Assembly: GCA_040401995.1 (NCBI GenBank)
Contig: JBBANM010000030.1
Coordinates: 1 to 64,000 of the forward strand
Length of the DNA stretch: 64,000 nt
Source: Haliscomenobacter sp040401995
Lineage (GTDB): Bacteria > Bacteroidota > Bacteroidia > Chitinophagales > Saprospiraceae
Direction of reading: 5' to 3'
In this document: in pieces, positions 7,991 through 17,102 of the stretch
Numbering within the stretch: position 1 is the stretch's first letter
Layout: every line of letters begins with the position of its first letter
The notes under the pieces: model-generated
Seen by the model: the letters and a program-made list of their open reading frames with translations, nothing else
The model's database searches: none
Told to the model about the DNA's origin: nothing
Made by a program: the position numbers and the translations under genes

Positions 7991-8626
7991 ATGAAAAACG
8001 ATTTTATCCAGCTCATCGAAACGCGTCTTCAACAACCGCTACCTGGCGAAGCGGCGCAGTTTCGAATGGCACATCCTCAACGACGCACTAGTTTAGCTAC
8101 CCCGCCACAAGCAACGGCTTCGGCGGTACTGGCGCTTTTTTTTCCAAAAAATGAAGCGTGGCACCTGGTTTTTATTGAACGTGAATCCAGCAACCACAAC
8201 GACAAACACAAGGGGCAAATCAGTTTCCCTGGTGGCCGTTTTGATGATACGGATGTTGTTCTGGATCGTACCGCTTTGCGGGAAGCAGAGGAAGAAGTAG
8301 GCGTTGATCCCAGCACGGTTCGCCTCTTGGGTCAACTTACCGAGTTGTACATCCCCATCAGCAATTTTAAAGTGAATCCGTATGTGGGCGTAGTGGATTA
8401 TCATCCCAAATTTAAACCGCAGGTTTCGGAGGTTAAATCCATTCTTGAAGTCCCTTTCCAACATTTTCAAGATCCAAAAAATGAAGGCCTCACCACGGTA
8501 ACGGTTGGCAATAACTTAGTTCTGAAAGACATCCCTTATTTTGACATCGAGGGAAAAACGCTCTGGGGCGCCACCGCAATGATGTTGAGCGAATTGCTGG
8601 AGATTGTCGGAAATTCGCCCATTTGA
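7991..8626 (+). CDS. NUDIX hydrolase, CoA pyrophosphatase type
   Basis: This 211-residue NUDIX enzyme most resembles the NudL/PCD1 family, which cleaves CoA and acyl-CoA to phosphopantetheine (or its acyl form) and 3',5'-ADP. The family signature upstream of the Nudix box is present (HKGQISFPGG), and the Nudix helix reads LREAEEEVGV with the metal-binding glutamates intact. A variable N-terminal arm of about 45 residues comes first. The gene follows the hemD terminator and has its own unit. A 157-bp element begins 15 bp after its stop. CoA recycling fits the neighbouring acyl-CoA mutase, but that link is only positional. Confidence 0.88.
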   Translation: MKNDFIQLIETRLQQPLPGEAAQFRMAHPQRRTSLATPPQATASAVLALFFPKNEAWHLVFIERESSNHNDKHKGQISFPGGRFDDTDVVLDRTALREAEEEVGVDPSTVRLLGQLTELYIPISNFKVNPYVGVVDYHPKFKPQVSEVKSILEVPFQHFQDPKNEGLTTVTVGNNLVLKDIPYFDIEGKTLWGATAMMLSELLEIVGNSPI

Positions 8627-8641
8627 TTGTGCTTCTCATTA

Positions 8642-8798
8642 GGAATGGGTGAATAATAAAGTGCCATTTTAGCCGCCGCTATTTTGCAGTCAATCGACTA
8701 TCTTTTGAGGCGAATAGCAGCGCTATTTAACGAAAAAGATAGGAAGAGTGGCGGTGAAAGAGCAAGGATAAAGTGGTAGTTTATTGTTTAACCATTCC
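8642..8798 (+). mobile_element. 157-bp palindromic MITE-like element, copy B
   Basis: Ends are GGAATGG and CCATTCC. Both differ from the other copies by the same complementary change. Perfect TTA duplications lie at 8639-8641 and 8799-8801. The tip belongs to the second type, AATAGC-AGC-GCTATT. It fills almost all of the gap between the NUDIX gene and icmF, ending 30 bp before the icmF ATG and in the same orientation. Confidence 0.9.
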
Positions 8799-8831
8799 TT
8801 AACTTGGCGGCAGATTTAAAAATCCCTTGCT

Positions 8832-11800
8832 ATGACTGCCATTTCTGCCTACGTCCCCAAAAATAAGATCCGCCTCGTAACCGCCGCTTCGCTTTTTGAC
8901 GGTCATGATGCGGCCATCAACATCATGCGGCGCATGCTCCAAAGCTCGGGCGCAGAAGTCATCCACCTCGGGCACAACCGCTCAGTGCAAGACATTGTGG
9001 ATACTGCTATTCAAGAGGATGTGCAAGGTATTGCACTCACTTCCTACCAAGGCGGGCACAACGAGTTTTTTAGATACATGTACGATCTGTTACGGGAAAA
9101 AGGCGCCGGGCACATCAAGATTTTTGGCGGCGGGGGCGGCACTATTTTGCCTACCGAAATCGAAGAACTCCAACAATATGGCATCGCCCGCATCTACGCT
9201 CCCGACGACGGCCGACGCATGGGACTCCAAGGCATGATCAACGATTTATTATCGCAGTGCGACTTTCCGGTAGGGCAAAAACTAGACAGCGAATTGGAAA
9301 CCATCGGCAGCGATAACCCGCATGCCATCGCCCGACTTATTTCGGCCCTCGAAAATTATCCGGAAGCAAATCGCAACTGGCAAGAAAAACTCCACCAGCA
9401 GGTTGCTTCCCAAAAAATTCCCGTACTGGGCATCACTGGCACCGGCGGCGCAGGAAAATCCAGCTTGGTGGATGAACTGGTGCGGCGTTTTTTATTGGAT
9501 TTTCCCGACAAAAAAATTGGCATCCTTTCTGTTGATCCTTCCAAACGCAAAACCGGCGGCGCACTCTTGGGCGACCGCATCCGCATGAACGCAGTGGCGA
9601 ACCCACGTGTGTACATGCGCTCCCTCGCAACCCGCCAGGCCAATTTGGCGCTCTCCAAACATGTAGGTGGCGCGGTGGATGTGCTCAAAGCGGCAGGGTT
9701 TGACCTTATCTTACTCGAAACCTCCGGCATTGGCCAGTCCGATACTGAAATTGTTGAGCACTCTGATGCGGCCTTGTATGTGATGACGCCCGAATTTGGC
9801 GCCGCTACCCAGCTGGAAAAAATTGACATGATTGATTTTGCCGACCTCATCTCTATCAACAAATTCGACAAACGCGGTGCGCTTGATGCCCTCCGCGATG
9901 TACGCAAGCAATACCAACGCGCCCATTTGGCCTGGGAAAAACCCTTGGAGGAAATGCCCGTTTTTGGCACCATTGCCGCCCAATTCAACGATCCAGGAAT
10001 GAATGCCTTGTACAGCGGCATCCTCAATGTGTTGAGAGAAAAAACTGGTGTTATTTTTGCCAGCAGCCTGGTTGCATCAACGCAACTGTCGGAAAAGATC
10101 TACATCATCCCGCCCAGTCGGGTACGCTACTTGTCGGAAATTGCTGAAAAAATCCGTGAATATAATCATTGGACGGAACGGCAAGCAGATTTGGCCAACG
10201 CCTACCAGGCACTGAGCACTACCGCTCAATTGTTGCCCGAGGAGAATGACGCCCAAGCAATCATCGAAAAACTGCTGGCCGAAAAAAAGATGGACTTAGA
10301 TCGTCGCAGCCTTCAAGTGTTGGAGCAATGGGAGCAAAAAAAGACCCAATACCAAGGTGAAGAATACATCTACCAAGTGCGGGGCAAAGACATTCGGGTA
10401 AAAACTTATACCGAAAGTTTGTCGCACACCAAAATCCCCAAAGTAGCCACTCCAAGTTATCACAGTTGGGGCGATCGTTTGCGCTGGGCGTTTCAGGAAA
10501 ATTATCCAGGTGAATTCCCTTACGCGGCAGGCGTTTTCCCTTTCAAACGTCAAAACGAAGACCCCACGCGCATGTTTGCGGGCGAGGGCGGCCCCGAGCG
10601 TACCAACCGCCGTTTTCATTACCTTTCTTTAGGCATGCCCGCCAACCGCTTGTCGACGGCTTTTGATTCCGTCACTTTGTACGGCGAAGACCCCGATCTG
10701 CGTCCCGATATTTATGGCAAAATTGGCAACTCGGGCGTAAGCGTTTGTTGCTTGGACGATGTCAAAAAACTCTACTCCGGTTTTGACCTTAGCGATCCCA
10801 AAACCTCCGTGTCGATGACGATCAATGGCCCTGCTGCCACCATCGCTGCGTTTTTTATGAACGCCGCAGTTGATCAGCAATGCGAAAAATACATTCGCGC
10901 CGAAGGGTTGGAACAAGAGGTAGAAAAAAAACTCCAGCAGCGCTATGAAGCTCGCGGCCTACAGCGCCCCCGTTATCAGGGCGACTTACCGGAAGGCAAT
11001 AACGGACTTGGGCTTTTACTACTCGGCGTCACTGGCGACCAGGTATTAGAGCCCGCTGTTTATGAAAAAATAAAAGCGCAGACCCTCTCCGCAGTGCGGG
11101 GTACCGTGCAAGCCGATATCCTCAAAGAAGACCAGGCGCAGAATACCTGTATTTTTTCCACTGAATTTTCACTGCGTTTGATGGGCGATATGCAAGCCTA
11201 TTTCGTAGAGCAGCAGGTGCGCAATTTTTATTCGGTGTCCATTTCTGGTTACCATATTGCGGAAGCAGGCGCTAATCCCATTTCGCAATTGGCGTTCACC
11301 TTATCCAATGGGTTTACTTTTGTGGAGTACTATCTTTCACGGGGCATGCACATCGACGATTTTGCCCCCAACCTGTCTTTCTTTTTTTCCAACGGCGTAG
11401 ATCCAGAATATGCGGTGATTGGAAGGGTAGCGCGCAAAATTTGGGCCAAGGCGATGAAAGAAAAATACGGCGCCAACGAACGCTCGCAAATGCTCAAATA
11501 CCACATCCAGACCTCCGGTCGCTCGCTGCATGCTCAAGAAATTGCCTTCAACGACATTCGCACTACCCTGCAAGCTCTTTATGCCATTTACGATAATTGC
11601 AATTCCCTGCATACCAACGCCTATGATGAAGCCATCACCACGCCAACCGAAGAAAGCGTGCGGCGGGCTTTGGCCATTCAGCTGATCATCAACCACGAGT
11701 TGGGTTTGGCCAAAAACGAAAACCCACTCCAAGGTGCGTTCATCATCGAAACATTGACCGAATTGGTGGAGGAAGCGGTACTGGCCGAATTTGACCGCAT

Positions 11801-12212
11801 CACCGAACGCGGCGGGGTGCTGGGCGCCATGGAAACCATGTACCAACGCGGAAAAATCCAGGAAGAAAGCCTGTACTATGAAACCCTGAAACACAATGGC
11901 GAGCTGCCGATCATTGGGGTAAATACTTTTTTGAGCAGCGAGGGCTCCCCTACCGTTACGCCCAATCAAGTTATTCGCGCCAATACCGCCGAAAAGGAAG
12001 AACAAATCGCGGCTTTGGAGGGACTGAAAGCGGCACAAGCCCCCCTGTCAGGTTACCCGGAATTCACGGCAATAACCCGTCAAATCCAAACCACTGCCCT
12101 ACAAAACGACAACCTTTTTGCCACCTTGATGGAAGCAACAAAATGGTGCTCCCTGGGGCAGATTACCCAAGTACTGTATGAGGTTGGCGGCCAATACCGC
12201 CGAAACATGTAA
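8832..12212 (+). CDS. icmF: Fused B12-dependent isobutyryl-CoA mutase (IcmF)
   Basis: This 1126-residue protein has the order unique to IcmF: cobalamin-binding domain, MeaI-type G-protein chaperone, then the mutase TIM barrel. IcmF interconverts isobutyryl-CoA and n-butyryl-CoA using adenosylcobalamin, and some members act on pivalyl-CoA and isovaleryl-CoA. The B12 domain (about 15-150) has FDGHDAAIN with the lower-ligand histidine. The GTPase P-loop is TGTGGAGKSS near residue 200, followed by a switch-type segment ETSGIGQSDTEIVEHSD and the NKFD base motif. The mutase barrel (about 560-1110) carries DLRPDIYGKIGNSGVS and FSVSISGYHIAEAGA-like sequence. The full length is intact. Residues that set the substrate were not assigned. 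A MITE-like element occupies the expected promoter region. Confidence 0.95.
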   Translation: MTAISAYVPKNKIRLVTAASLFDGHDAAINIMRRMLQSSGAEVIHLGHNRSVQDIVDTAIQEDVQGIALTSYQGGHNEFFRYMYDLLREKGAGHIKIFGGGGGTILPTEIEELQQYGIARIYAPDDGRRMGLQGMINDLLSQCDFPVGQKLDSELETIGSDNPHAIARLISALENYPEANRNWQEKLHQQVASQKIPVLGITGTGGAGKSSLVDELVRRFLLDFPDKKIGILSVDPSKRKTGGALLGDRIRMNAVANPRVYMRSLATRQANLALSKHVGGAVDVLKAAGFDLILLETSGIGQSDTEIVEHSDAALYVMTPEFGAATQLEKIDMIDFADLISINKFDKRGALDALRDVRKQYQRAHLAWEKPLEEMPVFGTIAAQFNDPGMNALYSGILNVLREKTGVIFASSLVASTQLSEKIYIIPPSRVRYLSEIAEKIREYNHWTERQADLANAYQALSTTAQLLPEENDAQAIIEKLLAEKKMDLDRRSLQVLEQWEQKKTQYQGEEYIYQVRGKDIRVKTYTESLSHTKIPKVATPSYHSWGDRLRWAFQENYPGEFPYAAGVFPFKRQNEDPTRMFAGEGGPERTNRRFHYLSLGMPANRLSTAFDSVTLYGEDPDLRPDIYGKIGNSGVSVCCLDDVKKLYSGFDLSDPKTSVSMTINGPAATIAAFFMNAAVDQQCEKYIRAEGLEQEVEKKLQQRYEARGLQRPRYQGDLPEGNNGLGLLLLGVTGDQVLEPAVYEKIKAQTLSAVRGTVQADILKEDQAQNTCIFSTEFSLRLMGDMQAYFVEQQVRNFYSVSISGYHIAEAGANPISQLAFTLSNGFTFVEYYLSRGMHIDDFAPNLSFFFSNGVDPEYAVIGRVARKIWAKAMKEKYGANERSQMLKYHIQTSGRSLHAQEIAFNDIRTTLQALYAIYDNCNSLHTNAYDEAITTPTEESVRRALAIQLIINHELGLAKNENPLQGAFIIETLTELVEEAVLAEFDRITERGGVLGAMETMYQRGKIQEESLYYETLKHNGELPIIGVNTFLSSEGSPTVTPNQVIRANTAEKEEQIAALEGLKAAQAPLSGYPEFTAITRQIQTTALQNDNLFATLMEATKWCSLGQITQVLYEVGGQYRRNM

Positions 12213-12499
12213 CCGTTTTTAGGGCATAAAAAAATTCATTACATCAACTTGTCAGGGTTGAGCTATTTTTTTTCGTCTCTACTACCAATCAAAATAATAC
12301 GTATCTTTGCTAGCGCACTCCGAAAAAAACACATCATCCCAATTCCCCTATTACTGATTACCTATTGGTTAATGGCAGCAAGCTTCATTAGCGGGTTGCA
12401 CTGTACTTGAGCAAGACTACTTCTTGATTTTAGGTTTTGAGACATTGCATTTCAATGTTTTAACGCTTGCTTATTCACCAAACATCAGTCCAGTTTTAA
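12213..12499. other. Gap between icmF and the desaturase
   Basis: No gene and no clear terminator are seen. A TATCTTTG promoter-like box at 12302-12309 on the plus strand lacks a good -33 partner. If used, it would give the desaturase mRNA a leader of about 185 nt. Confidence 0.35.
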
Positions 12500-13591
12500 A
12501 TGGAAAAAATCAAATTCGCTAGTCTCGATACTAGTCAGCGGGACTTCAGTCTTGCGCTACGCCGCAATGTTAATGCTTATTTCAAGGAGCGCGGCATCTC
12601 TACCAAAGCCAATTCGACCATGATCGTGAAATCGATCGTTATGTTGAGCGTCTACTTGATACCATTTGTATTGATCCTCACCGTACCTATGAGTCCTTGG
12701 GTTGCATTGGCTTTAACCATAATCATGGGGCTGGGCGTATCTGGAATTGGTATGAGCGTGATGCACGATGCTTTACACGGCGCTTACTCCAATCACAAAT
12801 GGGTCAATCGCCTAATGGGCAGCACTTTATATCTTTTAGGCAGCAATGTTTTCAATTGGAAGATACAACACAACGTTTTGCACCATTCCTTTACCAACAT
12901 CGATGGACAAGACGAAGACATAGGCAACAAAGGCCCCATCCGTTTGTCGGATCACAAACCTTTGAAGAAGATCCACTATTATCAGCATATCCACGCCTTT
13001 TTCTTTTATGGCTTGATGACCATTTTTAAGTTGGTTAAAGAATTCATCAATTTGGGGAAATACCTCAAAATAGAGCAGGCTGGCGAAGAAAAAACCAACC
13101 CAGTGGTGGAATACACCAAGATGATTGGCTTCAAGGTCGTTTACCTTTTGCTGATCATCGGTTTACCGTTGTGGCTAACCTCGTTTAGCTGGTGGCAGGT
13201 GTTGGTGGGTTTCATCGCGATGCACTGGGTGGCAGGTTTGGTGCTGAGTACAGTTTTCCAATTGGCCCACGTGGTAGAAGGCGCCGAGCAACCTTTACCT
13301 AGTCCAACCGGCTTGATGGAAAACGACTGGGTGGTTCATGAGTTATTGACCACTGCCAACTTTGCGCGCGACAACCGGTTTTTGAACTGGTGTCTCGGGG
13401 GGTTGAATTTCCAGATCGAACACCACTTGTTTCCGCATATTTGCCATGTACACTACCGCAATATTTCACCAATTGTGGAGCGCACCGCGCAGGAGTACGG
13501 TTTTTCTTACAACCTGAAACCTTCGTTTAGCAATGCACTGGTATCGCATGTGCGGAGGTTGAAGGAATTGGGACGGGAGAAGGCGTCGTGA
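12500..13591 (+). CDS. Membrane fatty-acid desaturase
   Basis: This 363-residue protein is an integral-membrane di-iron desaturase that inserts a double bond into acyl chains. The three histidine boxes are intact: HDALH, HNVLHH and, near the C terminus, QIEHHLFP. Hydrophobic segments surround them (about 50-90, 160-175, 205-255) as in the linoleoyl-CoA/delta-desaturase-like family. There is no cytochrome b5 domain, so electrons must come from separate carriers. It has its own terminator at 13622 and stands apart from icmF. Lipid unsaturation control is the likely role, but the position of the double bond cannot be inferred. Confidence 0.92.
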   Translation: MEKIKFASLDTSQRDFSLALRRNVNAYFKERGISTKANSTMIVKSIVMLSVYLIPFVLILTVPMSPWVALALTIIMGLGVSGIGMSVMHDALHGAYSNHKWVNRLMGSTLYLLGSNVFNWKIQHNVLHHSFTNIDGQDEDIGNKGPIRLSDHKPLKKIHYYQHIHAFFFYGLMTIFKLVKEFINLGKYLKIEQAGEEKTNPVVEYTKMIGFKVVYLLLIIGLPLWLTSFSWWQVLVGFIAMHWVAGLVLSTVFQLAHVVEGAEQPLPSPTGLMENDWVVHELLTTANFARDNRFLNWCLGGLNFQIEHHLFPHICHVHYRNISPIVERTAQEYGFSYNLKPSFSNALVSHVRRLKELGREKAS

Positions 13592-13621
13592 GGATAAAAT
13601 AATCGCAATGATTGCCGATAA

Positions 13622-13658
13622 AAAAGGGGAGGGAACCGCATTGGTTTTCTCCCCTTTT
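13622..13658 (+). terminator. Terminator after the desaturase gene
   Basis: AAAAGGGGAG (13622-13631) pairs with CTCCCCTTTT (13649-13658), with an inner AACC/GGTT stem. The A and T flanks make it usable in both directions. Confidence 0.75.
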
Positions 13659-13796
13659 GTGTTTGAAAAGGAATTACCATTAAAAACAGCAACATTGAAA
13701 AAGATGTAGTATTTTGATTGCAAGAAAAAAATATAGAAACAGAAAGATCAATCATAGCAGCAAAGCGAATCATTCACCAAAATAAATAGCCTCCAA

Positions 13797-14156
13797 ATGT
13801 CTAGAAAAATTGTCTCCATTGAATCCGATGACCTCGGCACGCTCTATTTTGAAGCCAATGACTACAACGTAGCCGATACTGGAAACTCCCGCGGAAGTGG
13901 TGGTTTAGAAAAAATTGGTCGCAAAGACGTCCCCGATGGCCGCTTCGAAACCGCACTGGGCACCATTAAAAAAGTAGCCGAAAAAGTGGTAGCGCAAATT
14001 CGAAGCATCGAAAACATTCCTGATGAAGTGGAATGCAAAATTGGCGTCACCTTTAGCGCGGATGCCAATGTCATTTTTTCTAAGATTGGCACCGAATGCA
14101 ATCTGGAGCTCACCTTAAAATGGATCAAAGAAAAACCTGCTAAACCACAAGCTTAA
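13797..14156 (+). CDS. Trypco1-like (trypsin-co-occurring domain) small protein
   Basis: This 119-residue cytosolic protein matches the Trypco1 / CU044_2847 pattern as I know it. An N-terminal beta strand pair (IVSIESDDLGTLYFEA) is followed by a loop, a helix (TALGTIKKVAEKVVAQI), then IPDEVECKIGVTFSAD and a final strand ECNLELTLKW. In other bacteria such proteins sit beside, or fused to, trypsin-like proteases and STAND NTPases in predicted conflict systems, and no enzymatic activity is known. Here its stop codon overlaps the start of the protease-NACHT gene by one base (TAATG), so the two are translationally coupled. A partner or adaptor role for the protease-NTPase is inference from this arrangement. 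Confidence 0.78.
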   Translation: MSRKIVSIESDDLGTLYFEANDYNVADTGNSRGSGGLEKIGRKDVPDGRFETALGTIKKVAEKVVAQIRSIENIPDEVECKIGVTFSADANVIFSKIGTECNLELTLKWIKEKPAKPQA

Positions 14157-17041
14157 TGGACATTCGCCATTGTATAGTCAGAGTAGGTACGGGTAGTGGC
14201 ATACTGGTACTGGGTAAAGATGATATTTCCTACATTCTTACCTGTGCGCATGTTTTGGGTGAAAATCATGAAGCTGTTGAAGTTGCATTTTGTGATGAAG
14301 AAGCCGCGTTTTCTCAAAAGACCACCACTTCTGTAATTGACTTTTGCCCAATTAAGGAGGAAGACATTGCTTTATTGGCCTGTCCTCCCATTGTACCCCT
14401 ACACTATCAATCTATCAAATTATTGAATTCATTGCATGGGCGAGGCTTACCTACGTTTACCTTTGGTTTTCCAATAAGTTTTGGAACAAATGGTCGCGCT
14501 GATCGGTGCAAGATTGAAAATTTAGAGACCAAGACCAATGGCGGCTTCGATTTATTAACATTAAGTGAAGGTCAGGCACTCAAAGGTGGATTTAGTGGTG
14601 GTCCACTATTGGACGCGCAGTACCGACACTGCTTGGGCATATTGCGTGATCTCGAAAAACCTGATGAATACACGAGCGAAGCTTTAGCCTATGCCTATGC
14701 CGCAGAGCGGATTGTGGAAAGATTTGAAAAATACCTTACCCTACAAACGCTTCACCCTTACCAAGCTGAATTACGCGCCATGTATCAAGAAGTGGTGTTA
14801 AACGACTCTAAAGGCATGACACTGGCCGATGTTTATATTGAACCGCATTATGGGATCCACCAAAATGGTTTTCCTAAAGATGATGAACGAATCAAAAATT
14901 TAGATAACCCATTTTTTCAAGTTGACAAGAGCCTTCACCACGATCTCATCACATTTTTTAAAGGTGGTAAAAGTCTTCTTTCACTTGAAGTAAAGCAATC
15001 AACTGTAATCCTTCTGTTGGGCGCCCCAGGACAGGGAAAAACCTCTTTTTGTAAACGAGTGATTTATGACTTAACCAGTGAAAAAACGAATCCGTTTGGT
15101 CAAATCTACTGGTTAAGATTACGAGACATCCCAAACCCTATTGATTTAGCCATTTATCCTGAAAAAATCATCCTTGAGGAATTAAAAACAAAAGTCACGG
15201 ATTTAGAAATTAACTGGAAAAATTCCTTATTGATATTTGACGGCCTGGATGAGCTTTACATACAAGAAGGTTTTGGCAGCAGTAAAATTGACGAGATTTG
15301 TAAAAGCCTGGAAAACATGGCAGAGCGAAAAATAGGGTTACAAATTTTAATTACCTCTCGGTATGGATATGTTGATTTAGAGGCCTTAAAACAAAGAAAC
15401 ATTTTAATTCTGCGCTTGGAAGACTTGTCAGAAACTCAGCAAGAGCATTGGCTGACAAAATACCGTTTCTTTCATGAAGAGTCACCCTTAAAAATTGCCA
15501 ACCTTAGGAAATATCGAGAACACCGATCTATTCAAGAATTGTTAGGGCAACCGATATTGCTACACATGATTGCCACTTTAAAAGAAGATGCCAGCAATAA
15601 ACCAAATCGAGCGGCTATTTATGGTTCATTAGTCAGTCAATTAGTCGAACGCCCTTGGTCAGCAAAAGGGCAGATCAATTTATTAAAAGACATTGATTTA
15701 GATGAAAAAACACTAAGGCATGCTCTACAAGACATAGCCCATGCCATTTTTATCTCAGGCAAGGGGTATTTACGAAAAGAAGAATTAGAAAAATTACCAA
15801 AAGTTGAAACGATTCTGAATAAAATTCAGCAGCAAAATTTAAGCAATGACCTATTATGGCGAATTGTGATGAGTGCTAGTTACATGACTGACAAAAATAG
15901 AACAGCTGCTGATTTAGAAAATTCAGAAGATCAATCGGCCTATGGCATCGAATTTTTACACAAATCAATGTATGAATATCTTTGTGCAGAAAAAATTTGG
16001 CGAGATATTTTAAACGGATTTTTGGGTAAAGGGGATGATGGACAATGGAAAATTCGTGACGGTAACAGCGCATTAAATTTAGCACATGACTTATTTTCAA
16101 GTGCCCCATTAAGTCAAGAAGTTCATGGTTACTTAGTAGAAATCATTCAAAACCATCACCCAGAAATCGATAAAAGTACACTTTCATCACGAATGCAGGA
16201 TCAATTTGCATATTGTTTAGAGCGACATTTTCTATATCAGTTTCATTCAAGTTCTCAAAAGTTTCCAATCCAAATGGCAATATCAACCTTTAAAGGCTAT
16301 TGGAGTATTCTTAGTAACCTAGGTCAAAAAGTCAACTATATTGATTCAATATCGATATCTTCCCAATTCATATCATTAGTCCAAACTTCTTTCTTCAATA
16401 CAATTTATAAGGATAATCTCAATTTAAGCTTTCAAAAACTGACTGGTTGTGAATTAACTGGTTCAAATTTTAATAATTCAAATATGTATCATGTGGATTT
16501 ATCCGAAGCTTTAATAGATCGCTCTTTCTTTTTTTCAGCAAATCTAGAAAGAGCTAATTTGAAAAAAGCTAACTTATTTCTATCTGTATTAATCCATGCA
16601 AATCTAAATTATTCGGACCTATCTAAAGCAACTTTGAATGAAACAAATATGATGAGTTCAAATATCGTTAACGCAGATATGAGAGGTACAAATTTAAGCG
16701 GTGCGAATTTATTCGATTCTTATTTAACTCATTCAGACTTAAGTAAAGCAATCTTATTAAAAACTATATTAAGTGATGCTGATCTTAGCTATGCTAATTT
16801 GAGCAATGCTCTTTTAACAAAAGCCGATTTGACAAATGCTAATTTAACAGGAGCCAAATTAAATAATGCATATTTGATTGGAACCAAATTAAGAAGTGCC
16901 ATTTTTACTTTAGAGCAACTCTTATCTACAAAATCTTTATATCAAGCAACGGGGATACCAGATGAGATGAAAAATGAATTAGAAGCACTGAAGCCATCCC
17001 TTTTTGATTTGCCTCAAATAGACGACAATGAATTCACATAA
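14156..17041 (+). CDS. Trypsin-like protease - NACHT STAND NTPase - pentapeptide repeat protein
   Basis: This 961-residue protein is a single-chain, NLR-like architecture. Residues 1-190 are a trypsin-like domain with an intact triad, H32 (TCAHV), D70 (EDIALL) and S147 (GGFSGGP). It has no signal peptide, so it acts in the cytosol. A NACHT ATPase follows, with Walker A at 289-296 (GAPGQGKT) and Walker B at 358-367 (LLIFDGLDEL), a sensor segment (ILITSRYG) and a winged-helix-like region ending near FLHKSMYEYLCAE. Residues of about 755-915 are roughly 30 pentapeptide repeats (A-N/D-L-X-X) forming a predicted right-handed beta helix. By analogy with STAND proteins, the repeats sense a ligand, the NACHT oligomerises and the protease is activated. 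That is inference. The repeat part is clearly more AT-rich than the protease part. Confidence 0.85.
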   Translation: MDIRHCIVRVGTGSGILVLGKDDISYILTCAHVLGENHEAVEVAFCDEEAAFSQKTTTSVIDFCPIKEEDIALLACPPIVPLHYQSIKLLNSLHGRGLPTFTFGFPISFGTNGRADRCKIENLETKTNGGFDLLTLSEGQALKGGFSGGPLLDAQYRHCLGILRDLEKPDEYTSEALAYAYAAERIVERFEKYLTLQTLHPYQAELRAMYQEVVLNDSKGMTLADVYIEPHYGIHQNGFPKDDERIKNLDNPFFQVDKSLHHDLITFFKGGKSLLSLEVKQSTVILLLGAPGQGKTSFCKRVIYDLTSEKTNPFGQIYWLRLRDIPNPIDLAIYPEKIILEELKTKVTDLEINWKNSLLIFDGLDELYIQEGFGSSKIDEICKSLENMAERKIGLQILITSRYGYVDLEALKQRNILILRLEDLSETQQEHWLTKYRFFHEESPLKIANLRKYREHRSIQELLGQPILLHMIATLKEDASNKPNRAAIYGSLVSQLVERPWSAKGQINLLKDIDLDEKTLRHALQDIAHAIFISGKGYLRKEELEKLPKVETILNKIQQQNLSNDLLWRIVMSASYMTDKNRTAADLENSEDQSAYGIEFLHKSMYEYLCAEKIWRDILNGFLGKGDDGQWKIRDGNSALNLAHDLFSSAPLSQEVHGYLVEIIQNHHPEIDKSTLSSRMQDQFAYCLERHFLYQFHSSSQKFPIQMAISTFKGYWSILSNLGQKVNYIDSISISSQFISLVQTSFFNTIYKDNLNLSFQKLTGCELTGSNFNNSNMYHVDLSEALIDRSFFFSANLERANLKKANLFLSVLIHANLNYSDLSKATLNETNMMSSNIVNADMRGTNLSGANLFDSYLTHSDLSKAILLKTILSDADLSYANLSNALLTKADLTNANLTGAKLNNAYLIGTKLRSAIFTLEQLLSTKSLYQATGIPDEMKNELEALKPSLFDLPQIDDNEFT

Positions 17042-17044
17042 AAA

Positions 17045-17091
17045 AGCCACTCAAGATTTCCTATCCCAAGCGGCTCTTTTTTATTTATTCT
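17045..17091 (+). terminator. Weak terminator candidate after the NACHT gene
   Basis: AGCC near 17045 can pair with GGCT near 17072, followed by CTTTTTTATTT. The stem is short, but the T run and the convergent gene downstream make a termination role plausible. Confidence 0.35.
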
Positions 17092-17102
17092 CACCTCTCT
17101 TT

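Noticed and set aside
11337..12038. 233-residue minus-strand reading frame inside icmF
   Set aside because: It lies antisense to the mutase domain and its translation shows no family pattern.
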